DNA from: Manis javanica
Taxonomy: Eukaryota; Chordata; Mammalia; Pholidota; Manidae
Reading direction: 5' to 3'
DNA length: 64,000 nucleotides
NCBI RefSeq assembly: GCF_040802235.1
Contig: NC_133161.1
Coordinates: 13,843,001 to 13,907,000 of the forward strand
Shown here one piece after another: positions 24,835 through 35,399 of this stretch (position 1 is its first letter; each line of letters opens with the position of its first letter). The notes under the pieces are model-generated. The model was not told the origin of the DNA. It was given only the letters and a program-made list of their open reading frames with translations, and did not search any database. The position numbers and the translations under genes are program-made.

Positions 24835-25825
24835 TGAGTTAAGTAATTAGTTCACGGGGCGGAGACTTTGGCGGTACACAGGTACCAAATCAGCCACAAA
24901 ACACGCCGCCCGACTACGCGGGGATAGACGGGCGCTCTCCCGTCCCAGCCAAGTCAACACTGAATCTCAAACTCCCCTTTCTGCCTGTAGGCCCCGCCTG
25001 ACCCCATTGGCAGCAGTTCCCGCCAATCCGCTCGGTCACCGCCCCCCAAACCCGCCTGCCCAGGGTTGATTGGATGGGACGGAAGCCGGGACCTCGTGTT
25101 ACCAATCTGGGAGACCCTTACTCGGCCACACATACAAGCCCAGGTGCACCCGCGGAGCCCCTTCCCCACGCTTTCTCCATCCCATCCCCCACCCCCAGGG
25201 TGCTGGCAGACACTTACCGTCCCGGGAGGTGCCCATCAACTGGTCCAGCATCGCGCGCATCTGGGCCTGCGCCGACATGGCGGCGGCGGCGTAGCGGGTA
25301 GACAGGCGGGGGTGGGGCGCCGACTGGGCCCTTTCGGGCGGGGGGGACCAGGGGAAGGGGTAGGGGGAGGTGAGACGCTGTCTCGGTTGCAATCGCCGCC
25401 TCAAGGCGTGCGGAAAGAGAGCAGGAGGGGCTGCAGAGAGCTCGGGCTGTGCTCCTCACGACGACGCGTACGTGGAAGGCAGGAGCCCTCGGAAGCGACC
25501 CGCGTTCCCTCACTCCGTCGGGTTCCTGAGACAGAAGCGATACCGACTAAGCAAGCTCTCGCCTCCAACACCGCCACCCGCCAGAAACCGTCAGCCCCCC
25601 CGTAAAGCTCTGACGCCGCTTGCCACCACCGTCACCGCAACGTGAGCGCGCACGCTCCTCGCGCTTAGTCGTTTCCCGCTGGGGCTCCACCAACTGGCGT
25701 TAAACTGTATTTGCTCCGCCCGCTCCGCCCGGGAGGGGTTCCGCCCTTAACGGCTCTTGGGCGCGTGCACGCGGGCTTTTCATGCCCCTTTCGCCCAAAT
25801 CTCGCGAGACTGGTGCCTTAAAAGA
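24835..25825. promoter_or_regulatory. LUC7L2: CpG island and promoter region of LUC7L2
   Basis: CpG and GC content rise sharply against AT-rich flanks. The island covers coding exon 1, its 5' UTR and upstream DNA. Visible motifs include a GC box (ggggcgg near 24,857), CCAAT boxes in both orientations (25,006-25,010, 25,023-25,027, 25,069-25,073), GC-rich runs at 25,715-25,735 and the palindrome TCTCGCGAGA at 25,800-25,809, a motif typical of TATA-less housekeeping promoters. No TATA box is obvious. The transcription start cannot be placed from sequence alone, but must lie above 25,278. Confidence 0.9.
25218..25278 (-). CDS. LUC7L2: LUC7L2 coding exon 1 (residues 1-20 plus first base of codon 21)
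   Basis: Read on the minus strand, the start ATG (plus 25,276-25,278) lies in a GCC-repeat Kozak context. It encodes MSAQAQMRAMLDQLMGTSRD and is followed by the donor G|GTAAGTG. This N-terminus is diagnostic of LUC7L-family splicing factors, and Met10 with Ser18 favours LUC7L2 over LUC7L. LUC7L2 is a nuclear U1 snRNP-associated protein (about 390 residues in human) with a Luc7 domain and an Arg/Ser-rich tail that influences 5' splice-site choice. Only exons 1 and 2 are here. The frame stays open upstream of the ATG, which matters for the FMC1 read-through discussed in the findings. The next upstream gene on this strand is FMC1. Confidence 0.97.
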
Positions 25826-26869
25826 CCTTCGACCCGCATTTGCCAAATGCGCCGAGTCCTCGCTCCCGGCTGCAGTCGGCTGGGGTTGCAGAGTGCTGAG
25901 CTTGCGAATCACACCCGAGTTAGCGTACTAAAGAGAGGGTTAGCCCCAGTCGGAAGTACGTACAGACCATGTCCGTCGGTTAGGACTCCCTAACTGGGGT
26001 TGTCTCAGTATACTGTAGGCGTATTCCTGACCGATTAACTCGTTTTCAGGGACCCACCCTCTGCTGCCAGGCCCTCCACAGTTGCAGCCCTGGAGATCTG
26101 ACATCTGGATCACTTCCCTTCATCTGTTCATAGCGACTGTAAGCCCCCCGAAACGGAAAAGGCAAGTTCAGGAAGTAACACCTAAAATTAATACGCTAGG
26201 AAATAGGTGATCTAACCCATTTGGATTATCATTACTTACGATAGCAGGAAGCTGTTGGTCTACATTTGGAACTCTAAAAATTAAGCAATATTCTGAGAAA
26301 GTAAAAGAGATGACCAGGAGAAAATCTCATGTCTAACGAGGTAAACATAACATACCTTGGAGCATTGCTGTGAGGACAGAATAGCTAACAAAAATGTCTA
26401 GCTCTGAGCTTTGCTCTGGTGTTAACCTTTTTTGTTTAATAATAGTTCCTTAAGATGAGACATAAGTCCTTCCTTAGATACTTTAAAAGGAAGTAATGGT
26501 AAAAATTTTTCATTAAAATTTTCTATGCATCGCATTGGAACTTAAAATTATTAGATCAAAATTTTAAATAGCAATATAGTCCCAAGATCCCTTTGCATAT
26601 TGGGCCAATAAACATTTTAGAATCACGTCTTTAGCAACTGACAAAATATCCTCCCTCCAGTTACTCAGAGAACTCAAAATTCCAACAACTCCAAATAGTA
26701 GGAATAATAATATTTATAAACAATTTACAATGAGAGAAAAATGTAGATTTTTATGTCCCAGAGTGATGCATTATTATATATACAGTATGACCTTATTCTG
26801 AACAATAACCTTGGTAGGAAAATAGGTTTGTTGAATAATTATGAGTTCGTGAAGAGATTTTAGTTTTTA

Positions 26870-28110
26870 TCTTTTTTCTTTCTGGTTGCTCACATTTTAT
26901 ATGTATCTCTTATACACAGCATATAGGTTTTTTTTAATAGTCTGATATTTGGACTTTTAATTTAAACATTTATATTCAAGTAATTACTTTTTAAACTTTT
27001 TCTATTTGGCTTGTCAGTTTTATGTTTATTTTTCTCTTGCCTGTCGTCTAATCATTACACCCCCCCCCCACCTTTTCTGGTAGTTTGTTTTCATTCTTTT
27101 CGTGGTTATTGTAGAAGTTGCAGCAGACACCTTTAACATATTGCAGTCTGATTTAATCAACACCTTTACACACCTATATGTTTTAAAACCAAGTTTCATA
27201 TAACCAGTGTCCGTTTATTTACCACATTCTTTGCTCTTCGTTCCTTCTGGAATCTCTGCCTTTCCATTTGGGATCATTTCCCTTTTGTCTGAAGTTTAAA
27301 TTTTAGGACAGGAGTCAAGCAATGTACAGGCCAAATCCAGCCCACTGCCTATCTTTCTGAATAGTTTCATTGGAATACTGCTAGGCTCATTCACTTACTA
27401 TTGTCTAGGGTTGCTTCTGCACTGCAGGAGCAGAGTTGAGTGATGGTGACAGATACCATACACAGTAGTCTGCAAAACTGAAATATTTACTATCTGGCTC
27501 TTTACAGAAGTTTGCCTACCCTGCTTCAGAGTTTGCTTTTGCTTTGATTGCTATGGAGAACTCTCCCATTTTTGTTAACATGAAAATATTATTTTGCCTT
27601 TCTCAATTCTAGATGGATATTTTTACTGGTCTTTTAAACATTTATATTCATGATATTCTAGGTTGGAAGGTGTTTTCATACAGCATATGTATTCTGTCTT
27701 TCTGCTGTCTTTTACCTTCCAATGCCTCTGTGAAGTCAGTTCTCTGTCACTTTTTTGAAGATAGTTGGTTGCTTTAAGATTTTATCTTTTTGTCTTTGGT
27801 TTTCTGCCATTTTACTGTGATGTATTTAGATGTGCATTTATTTTTATATTTATGCCACCTGGGACTTATTGAGCTTTTAGAATGTGTGACCACACTAGGA
27901 AATTTTTAGCTATTCTCAAGTACTGTTTTTTGCACCTCCAAATAAATGTGTATTAGTTTTCATTGTATCCTCTGTATCCCTTTACTCTTTGTATTTTCCA
28001 CCTTGTTTTGCCAAACTACCTTCATAATTTTTTTCTTAACAAATTTTATAGTTCACTAATCTCGCTTCAGCTGTGTCTAGTCTGTATTAACTCCACCATT
28101 TTAATTATTT
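26870..28110 (-). mobile_element. Old L1 (L1M-type) fragment, interrupted by a hAT element
   Basis: The plus strand is T-rich antisense L1 sequence, with patterns such as 'ttggttgctttaagatttta', 'tttactgtgatgtatttaga', 'gggacttattgagctttta'. A hAT element at 27,303-27,530 splits it. A run of ten C lies at 27,060-27,069. No open frame survives. Confidence 0.65.
27303..27530 (+). mobile_element. hAT-Charlie-type element (MER58-like)
   Basis: It has 'aggccaaatccagcccactg', 'gcagagttgagtgatggtg', 'ctgaaatatttactatctgg', and 'tttacagaagtttgcctacc'. These are the hallmarks of the element family seen at 19,168 and 62,505. It is inserted in an older L1. Confidence 0.75.
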
Positions 28111-28280
28111 TTAAATTTAAATTTAAAAAATTTTAATTTTTTAAATTTAGTAACTATATATTAATCTTATCTGAAAAAACAAAAACCTCTGCGAATGTCT
28201 TTTTGTACATTCTAGCAATAATATCCATTCTTTTTTAGGAACAAGGTCTCATAAGGAAACAGGAACTTATATAAAAGTAG

Positions 28281-28330
28281 GGTTAATCTATACATGCTAG
28301 AAATATATATAGTTAATCTATACATGCTAG
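28281..28330. repeat. Short direct duplication
   Basis: The 19-mer gttaatctatacatgctag occurs at 28,282-28,300 and again at 28,312-28,330, separated by an AT-rich 11-mer. It is a local duplication in intergenic DNA. Confidence 0.95.
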
Positions 28331-29029
28331 GTAATTAAAAATTAGAATAGGTACATGTAACATACATTTTGCTAGCTGTCCAAACAGATGCTTCATTTTA
28401 TTATAATTTATAAGCTAAACATAGTAAATAATTAAGGCTGTATAGTAAATTTTAATACTATTGTTATTCTTGGGGCATCAGTACATACCTACTATTAAAT
28501 TTTATAAACATGGTTCTTGTTCATTTAAATGCATGTTTAAAAATTAAAATTCTGTGTAAGATACATATCTTTCAGTTGGGTGAATTAAAAACTTACCTTA
28601 CAAACAGAATGTGCTTTGGATTAGCCTGCCTTTAGTTCAAAACAGCAAAGGTTTCTTTTCCCCCGATATAATCCTACTATGTGAACGTTTTCTTATCATC
28701 ATTTCATACTTGTATTCCTAACACTTACCCAGACAAGGGATGAGCAAAGTACTGATAACTCCATACCTCATAGCCCGAAACAGTTCTAGTTAAAATGTAC
28801 AAGTATCTGAAGTTTATCTAGAAGAGAAATAGCAAGAGCCAAACCTGAACTGAGAGAGCTGGTTGATAGTCTATTAAAGGCAGAGGAATTAAAAGCAATA
28901 AGCATATATAAACCATGTCGCTTGAAACAGGACAGTCACTTTTTTTTTTTTAAGAATGAAAAGATAAGGATACCTAAGCCAGTGTTGAACACATAGTAGG
29001 CATCAAAAATGCTTGTTGAAGGAAGAAAG

Positions 29030-30060
29030 AGAAAGTTAAATTTAACCTGAGGTGTGAAGAATGAATAGGAATTAGCTAGGGAAAGGGAGTACTATTAGGG
29101 CAAGAGCTTTGCATTCATAAGAGGAAAATGTTGAAAGACAGACCACGGCTCCTAGAACTCAATTTCGGTATGGTTAGACTATCAAATATAAGAAGAGTAG
29201 AGATGAGGCATAAGAGATTTGACAAGGGCCAAAATCCGGACCCCTTGTTAAAGTTTAACTTTTAAGATTTGTAAGCGAGAGAGAAAAGATCAGTAAAAAA
29301 TGAATTGATTGAATAAGGCAATTTGGAGTTAACGAGACCAATTAGGGAGGGCAGTGCTTCTGGGAAAGAGATGCAAGGGATGAGGTCTGAACTAGGATAG
29401 AAGCTATAGAGATTCTAGAGATTCTTTGGAGGTAGACTCTAATTAATTTAGTGATTATTTAACTGAGGACGTGAAGAAGAGGAAATAATCAAGAATAACT
29501 CATATATCTGATTTGAATGACTAGTGAAAAGTGTCAATAAACTAACAGAGAATAAATACCAGAGGGGAGAGAGACAGGGGAGGATGATGTGGTTCTATTC
29601 TGAATACACTGAATTTGAGATGCCTGTGAGTCATCTAACTGGTGGTGTCTTCTAGCACTGGACATACAGGCCTATAGCTTGGGAGTGGAGCATGAACTGA
29701 GTTAACCTGTTGATGATAATTGAAGCCTGGGAAACAGAGGTGATCATCCAGGCACAGCATGTAGAGCGTGAGGAAAGGACCTAGGTCTGAACCCGAGGAA
29801 CACCAACACATAAGGGTTACACAGAAGAGGAAACCGAAGACAAATGGCTAGAGCAAGAGAAGAAAAATACAAGAATGTGGTGTCATCAGAGCCAAGGAGA
29901 AAGGGCAATAGTGTCAAATCCTCCCTAGACACCAAGAAAGGTAAGGAATGATCCACTGGGATTAGTGGTTTGAAGGTCATTTGTAACATTGCAAGGCAGT
30001 CCTGTTAGAGTGGAGGGGCAGAAACCAGACTGCAGTGGATTGAGGACAAATGGGCAGCGA
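29030..30060. repeat. Ancient interspersed repeat, family uncertain
   Basis: It contains a recognisable ancient mammalian repeat pattern: 'ttgagatgcctgtgagtc', 'cccgaggaacaccaacaca', 'atagtgtcaaatcctccc', 'agaaaccagactgcagtgg'. This is repeat-derived, with LINE-like composition, but I cannot name the family. An L2/MIR-type tail ('acacatagtaggcatcaaa') lies just before it at 28,990. Confidence 0.5.
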
Positions 30061-30064
30061 AAAA

Positions 30065-30425
30065 TGCAGAGAATGGATATACGCAACAACATGGATTATT
30101 GATCTCAAAATCAGCATTCTGAGCCAAAGAAGCCTACTTAAAAGAGGACATGGTGTATGCCTGCACTTTGATGAAGTACTTGAGGACAAGCCAAACCAAT
30201 CTGTGGTGATAGCAAGCAGGTCAGTGGTTACCTGCAGCCCGGTATGGAAAGGGGGGATTGACTGCAAAGGGGCATCAGAGAACTTTTTGGGGTGATGGAA
30301 ATATTCTACCCTTATATTGGGGTCATTGTTACAGTGCATTCATTTGTCACTCTTTATTGACATGTACACTTGAAATGGGTATATTTCTTATTTATAAAGT
30401 ATACTTCAATACAACTTAAGTTAAA
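30065..30425 (+). mobile_element. Old L1 (L1M/L1ME-type) 3' end
   Basis: Sense order of L1 terminal motifs: 'gtggtgatagcaagcaggtc', 'agtggttacctgcagcccg', 'ttggggtgatggaaatattc', then 'tacacttgaaatgggtatat' and 'aagtatacttcaatacaa'. The element is dead. Confidence 0.8.
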
Positions 30426-30989
30426 AAAATGTAGAAATGAATATAATTCATCCAATTCATGGAATACATTCATCCACTTCGTGAAGAACAAGAGAAGGTG
30501 CTAACTGAAAAGGCATTTAATTAGAGGCTCCATATTTGTTTTTAGATGGAAAAGCCTTACACATATTTAAATGCTAACAGAATTCAGTGAGAGGCAACTG
30601 TTAAAGTTAGGAGAGAAAATAGAAGAAAGAGCAAAGTGAAGGAATGTGTATACCACATCAAAAATTATAGTAAGTAAACAGTGCCAAAAACCTTAGGATT
30701 CCATAGTTTAGGGACCTCCTCCATATGAAATGTTTATTGCTAAAAGTTTTGTGTTCCAGAATCAATTCCTTTTATTTCTAACACTGAGTTCAGCTAATCC
30801 CTGATAGTTAAGACCATTAATAAGAGGTACAGGTTTGAATATGTGGACAGAAATGGCCTAAATGAATTATTTAAACCTTAAGAAGTAACTTATCTATACT
30901 TCAGAAGATTGGTGGCAATAGGGATTAGAGAACGGTTCATGATAAAAGAATGAGTACAGTAAAAACAAGATTTTAATGTTTTTGTCAGG

Positions 30990-31185
30990 CACTAATTAGG
31001 TACTGTGTAAGTGTTTCATGTCAACATTATTCTTTATTAATTACAACCACAATGGTGGCATTCCCATTTTACAGAAGAGGGAACAAACTCAGGTCAACTA
31101 ATTGCCCAAGATCACACAGCTGGTAAACTATCAAGGTGGGATTAAAACCTAGGGCTATATGAGTTCAAACCTGTGATAAATATTT
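30990..31185 (-). repeat. MIR SINE
   Basis: Antisense MIR: 'cccattttacagaagaggga', 'attgcccaagatcacacagc', 'tggtaaactatcaaggtgg'. One of the best preserved MIR copies in the window. Confidence 0.85.
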
Positions 31186-31519
31186 CTTACCCTGTTAGGC
31201 AGTTCTGACTCAAATGTCTTTATTTTAAAATGTTACTTATTGTATATATAGTATTTTAATAACAAAGGAAATCAAAATACCAACCAATCTTAATCCTTTT
31301 GCTTCCTCTTACCAATGTAAAAATTTTCATAGAATATTAATATACCCATACTCACAAAATAAAGCAGGGGGAAAAATGTATGTTAAACATTTCTAGTTTT
31401 TTTATCTGTTCAACTGAATATTTATTTGACCTCTTAATTCCATTATATTAATATTAATCTCTTAGAAGAGATGCTGTTTTGAAATGCTTCCGGAATGGTT
31501 CTGTTCAGAGTGTACTCCA

Positions 31520-31640
31520 AGCCATGCATTCAAAGCACTGACTGAACAGTGCTGGGTATGCCACTGTGGACGTGCTCTGGAGACTGCAAAGGTGAAGGAA
31601 CACGGGCCTTGCTCTTAGGGAGCTTGCAGTCTAGGAGAAA
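31520..31640 (-). repeat. L2-like antisense fragment
   Basis: Pattern 'aacagtgctgggtatgcc', 'ggccttgctcttagggagc', 'ttgcagtctaggag', as in antisense L2 3' ends. Old. Confidence 0.5.
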
Positions 31641-32289
31641 AATGGTCATAAGACACGTCTACAAGAAACTGATGTGTACCACAAAGGGGGCGGATAAAGA
31701 ACTGTTAATAGTTCACAAAAAGAAAATGATTTTTTTGAGGAATTCAGAACATTAAAGGGAACATTCAGACTTCAAAAGATTATCAGTGCTTGAACTAAAA
31801 CAGACAGTGAAGATAGAGAAGAATGTTAGAGCTACTGGAGGATCAGAAATTCCTGACTGGATGTGGAGAGTGACTAGAGAGAGGAATACAGAAGGAAGCC
31901 CAAGATTTTAACTTGGTCAGCCAACTGCGTGGTGGAGCCCTTCGTCCCGGCAGAAAATTCAAGAGGAAGAGCAATCTGACATATTGCAAAGCAGGAGAGA
32001 AGTCAGAGTGCTCATTCCATTTCCCTCTCCCTGGACATCCCCCCTGCAACCTGCAGTTGAGGAGTGGCCGTGTTCCTACACCTAAGGGTCAACTGTTGGG
32101 CCTCCCCACTATGGCTAGCCCCTAGGAGCATTACCACCTTAATTCAGTCCACATTTTCTGTAGCCCTTCATTAACTTTGCTCAGTAACCCTATTTGAGTG
32201 TGCCATCTGTTTTCCTGCCAGGACCTTAACACATCATTATGTGTGTGTTTCCTACTAAAGTGTGTATGTATGATTTGTATGTTTGTATA

Positions 32290-32480
32290 TGCATAGCAAG
32301 TATCTAGAAAGATGTACACCAAACTGTTAGTAATAGTTACTAAGTAATGGGGATGGGAGAGGGGAGGGACAAAAGAAAAGCAAAGATGGCTCTTATTTCA
32401 TATATCTGTATCATCTGAATTCCCTAAAACAATAGGCTTATATTACTTTAAAAAAAAAACAATAGTTTTAAAAGTAGATC
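32290..32480 (+). mobile_element. Old L1 3' end fragment
   Basis: The terminal L1-like pattern 'aagatgtacaccaaactgtt', 'gggatgggagaggggaggga' and a late A-run at 32,451-32,459. No coding potential. Confidence 0.55.
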
Positions 32481-32591
32481 AAGAACATCAATCAGCCTAA
32501 TTTAAGTTCAGTAAATTCACTGAGAATAAAGATGAAACCTAAGAAACAGTCAACAAAATTACAGAGAAAACCCCTAAACTTAAAAAAAAAT

Positions 32592-32597
32592 TTTAAT
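32592..32597 (-). terminator. FMC1: Candidate FMC1 poly(A) signal (ATTAAA)
   Basis: On the minus strand ATTAAA lies 66 bases beyond the FMC1 stop codon. A U-run and a GU-rich stretch follow within about 40 bases, as expected downstream of a cleavage site. This gives a 3' UTR of roughly 90 bases; a longer alternative cannot be excluded. Confidence 0.5.
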
Positions 32598-32663
32598 GAT
32601 AAATACATATTGATAGAAATGATTAAATTCTTGTATGAAGGCAGCATCCAAGGAACCTCCATT

Positions 32664-32867
32664 TCATGGCTCCCAGCCCTTCCCTCCAGGCTGTTGGGGC
32701 AACTTGAGACCCACCAAGCCAGCAGACTCCTCCACTGAGCGCTCACCCTTGCCATGAAACTCCTGATGAAGAGCCACATGTTCACGGGAGCTGCGTAGGA
32801 GGCAGAGATAGGTGGCAGCTTGGAAGTGAAGCTCATGTTGGGCTCTGCACAACTTCTCACTGGTGAC
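32664..32867 (-). CDS. FMC1: FMC1 coding exon 2 (residues 47-113 and stop)
   Basis: Read on the minus strand, the acceptor ctctag precedes GTC ACC AGT GAG, giving VTSEKLCRAQHELHFQAATY. The frame continues to a C-terminus ending GGKGWEP and TGA at plus 32,664-32,666. Together with exon 1 (phase 0 junction) the product is 113 residues, the size of human FMC1, formerly C7orf55. FMC1 is a small mitochondrial matrix protein that supports assembly of the F1 part of ATP synthase, by analogy with yeast Fmc1, which acts with the Atp12 chaperone. No frameshift or stop interrupts it, so the gene looks functional. It lies 7.4 kb upstream of LUC7L2 on the same strand. Confidence 0.97.
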   Translation of the reverse strand, partial: VTSEKLCRAQHELHFQAATYLCLLRSSREHVALHQEFHGKGERSVEESAGLVGLKLPQQPGGKGWEP

Positions 32868-33129
32868 CTAGAGAAGTAGCAAGGCCAGATAGTCTATTAA
32901 TAGCCCAGGTACAGATACAGGGGCACAGAGAAAGATTTAATAGACATTCTCTAGAATGAAATTAAATTGCACAGAGGACGTAGAAACATGTATACGTTTG
33001 TGTATACTTAATACATAGACGCACCCTGTAATTACTGATGATTAGAAAAGATGACCTCCAGTTAATGAAGAGGAATTTTACAAGGGTTGCACTGAGGAGT
33101 TTCACTGAACATCCTCAAATTCTTATACC

Positions 33130-33245
33130 AGTAAAAGTCATCTTGTTTCAACTCCTCACTTACAGATGAGTAAACTAAAGTCCAGAGAGGCTTGGAAGTT
33201 GGCTAATAGCAGAGATGGGGAACTAGCATCAGGTCAATAATAATT
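33130..33245 (-). repeat. MIR SINE
   Basis: Antisense MIR core in FMC1 intron 1: 'acttacagatgagtaaacta', 'aagtccagagaggcttgga', 'gcagagatggggaactag'. Confidence 0.75.
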
Positions 33246-34429
33246 AGTGTTACCTAAGGAATAGAATATAGAACATTCTCCCCTCCAAACAAATGAGGAG
33301 TTGCTTTATGTTCTGTGACTTTGGTTATGGCTAATGTGGGACATGCTTTCAGTGAAAACTAAAAACTTACTTTGTCTGAAAATTAGCGTCAGTAAGAAAA
33401 TAAAGGTCTTATGTATAAAAGTAATATGCATACATTCACATTACTTAATTATACTTGCTCTCACAATTTACTTATCCACCTGATGTATCTGGATTCTGAT
33501 AACCTTAAGTAGCTGGAAACATCATATCCATTTGGAAGTCCCAGTGATTCCAAACCTTGTTTTTTCTTAATCATAACTAATTTCCAGATTAAATTAGTAC
33601 ACTGTCCTTTACTTGACTAGTTTTGGGTTCTGAGGTTGTGAGGAAAGGGCAGGAAAGATGAGACAGAGATGTGTGCAAAGCCTCATATGACTTAAGGCAC
33701 CCTGCCCACCTGTGGATTAATCTCTGGTCACCACTGCCTACACAATCCCCTTCCTTTATTTGAATATCTAGGGTTGGAATGTGACAGCTAGAATGTATTA
33801 AGATCTGAAGATCACATATGTGAAAATGACACTCATAAGCTGCCCAAAAATAGGATTCATCTGCTTTAATGAATTCAACTTTTAAAAATTAAAAATTTAT
33901 GAGACCAACACCAATATCACAATAGAGGGTAACATCCATCTCCATTCTATAAGGCCAAACTAATAACAGTTTGAATGAGGACTTGGACAGAATGCAGACC
34001 TTGATTCAGCTGAGTCTGACTCGTGAGGAGTCAGAGGGTCAGCAATATATAGTAAATGAATCACAAGAGGCCAAAAACAATCAAATGAAAAAGAAAACTA
34101 TTTTCCCTAAGGGTAAGGGGGACATTCCTCCTTAACTGGATCCCTTCAGCCTAAGGAAAGGACACAGAAAATGGGCACAGATAGTTACTGGATTAGAATT
34201 CCATTTCCAGCAGGAAATAGAGACCATTCCCCTCCATGCATGCCACAGAATAGTGTTTCTAGAATTTTTAGCATGAGTTTCAGTCGTATTTCCAAGGAAT
34301 TTCAGAGCCATTACCAATCCTCTTCCCCTTTTTTGGGTAATTAAAAAAATTTTTATTTCTAAGCCTCTTTCAAGGGTATTACTGTCACCTCCATCGGGTA
34401 CAACCATAATCACGTCCCCTTCTTAAAAA

Positions 34430-34765
34430 TCTTAAGAATAACCTCCCATTACATTTACAATAAAGTTTAAATTCCTGCCTACTACGTCTTCCTCCATTTC
34501 ACCCACCACACCCTAAGCTTTAACCATTCTCACCCCTGGGTTTTCAAATGTGCAGCTTCTTTTACTTGGACCTCAAGTTCCCCAACCACCATGTGCTTGC
34601 TAATTCCAATTTATCCTTCAAGTCCCAACCTAATGAATTTCTTCCTGAAAGCCTACTCCTTTACACTAAGACTCCTGTTGTATGGCATCACAGTTGGACT
34701 ATGAGCCTCGTACAAGACAGGACCCATGTCCATCTTATTCGCCGTTTTTAACCAAGTTCCTGTAA
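34430..34765 (+). repeat. L2 3' end
   Basis: Sense L2 features in order: 'caataaagtttaaattcctg', 'atttatccttcaagtccca', 'aatttcttcctgaaagcct', 'caagacaggacccatgtcca'. It lies in FMC1 intron 1. Confidence 0.8.
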
Positions 34766-35399
34766 GTCCCTAAAATGGTGGCCTTTTAAAATCAGTTTTG
34801 GTTTTAACACTGCATTTTAACTTCCATGGCTCAAAAACTCAAGTTAGGACTGTGGTCCTCCCTTTTCCCACATTGCTCAAAGGACAGTAAGTTTCCTTCC
34901 CTAAAGCCCAAGTCGACTCTCCAATTTACTATTTTTGAGATAGGGTGCAGCCTCTTTCGAAACCCGATCCATAACTCCGAAGGCAGCAATCAAATAGAAG
35001 ACCCCTATTTGGGAACCAGGTAACCTAGGTTCTAGTTGTTCCGATACATATCCTTACAAGTCACTGTCCCCGAGAGTAAGTTCCACCCTTTGATCATGAA
35101 ACTATCTTCGCCTGCTCTTGCCAAAGAGGGATATGGAGTGTGGATTTCACTAAGGAATTTATCGAACATGGCTTCCCTTGTGTTCATATTTATCTGCTAC
35201 ATAAGGAAAAACTCTATATGGTCACGTATGACTAAGTTAATGTTCTAAATGAGTACGTAACCCCATTACACGTTTCTAGTTCAACTCTACAAGGCACCAT
35301 TTTTTAAAATGGTGTAGGGAATACAATATGAGAAAAACGCACTTCCTGCTCTTCAAGAAGCTCCTATTACTCTTCACCTTATTACAGATTTCTTTTCTG

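Larger units (their letters stand above)
11023..25217 (-). other. LUC7L2: LUC7L2 intron 1 (14.2 kb)
   Basis: The donor is GTAAGTG (plus 25,211-25,217) and the acceptor is tattacag (ending at plus 11,023). The intron contains MIR, L2-like, MER5A-like and hAT elements, a Tigger-like piece near 22.1 kb, a G-rich tract at 13.95 kb and TA/CA simple repeats near 23.47 kb. The stretches 11,640-13,940, 14,530-18,970, 19,710-20,800, 21,090-21,950 and 22,550-24,830 hold only AT-rich sequence, possible old L2/MIR scraps and no supportable gene. Confidence 0.93.
25826..32590. other. Intergenic region between LUC7L2 and FMC1
   Basis: About 6.8 kb without a supportable protein gene. It contains an antisense old L1 with a hAT inserted (26,870-28,110), a small duplication (28,281-28,330), ancient repeats and an L1 end (29,030-30,425), MIR/L2 pieces near 31 kb and an L1 end at 32,290. 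The stretches 25,830-26,860, 28,340-29,020, 30,430-30,980 and 31,650-32,280 show nothing I can name. FMC1-LUC7L2 read-through transcripts would cross it as intron. Confidence 0.8.

Noticed and set aside
25066-25605. 179-codon plus-strand open frame opposite LUC7L2 exon 1
   Set aside because: It is a shadow of the CpG island: rich in Arg, Pro and Gly, with several other frames also open, and antisense to a confirmed exon.
27060-27069. Run of ten C as a regulatory or i-motif element
   Set aside because: A single homopolymer run inside a dead L1 lacks the four C-tracts needed, and is more likely slippage.
29977-30339. 120-codon minus-strand open frame
   Set aside because: It is antisense to an old L1 3' end.
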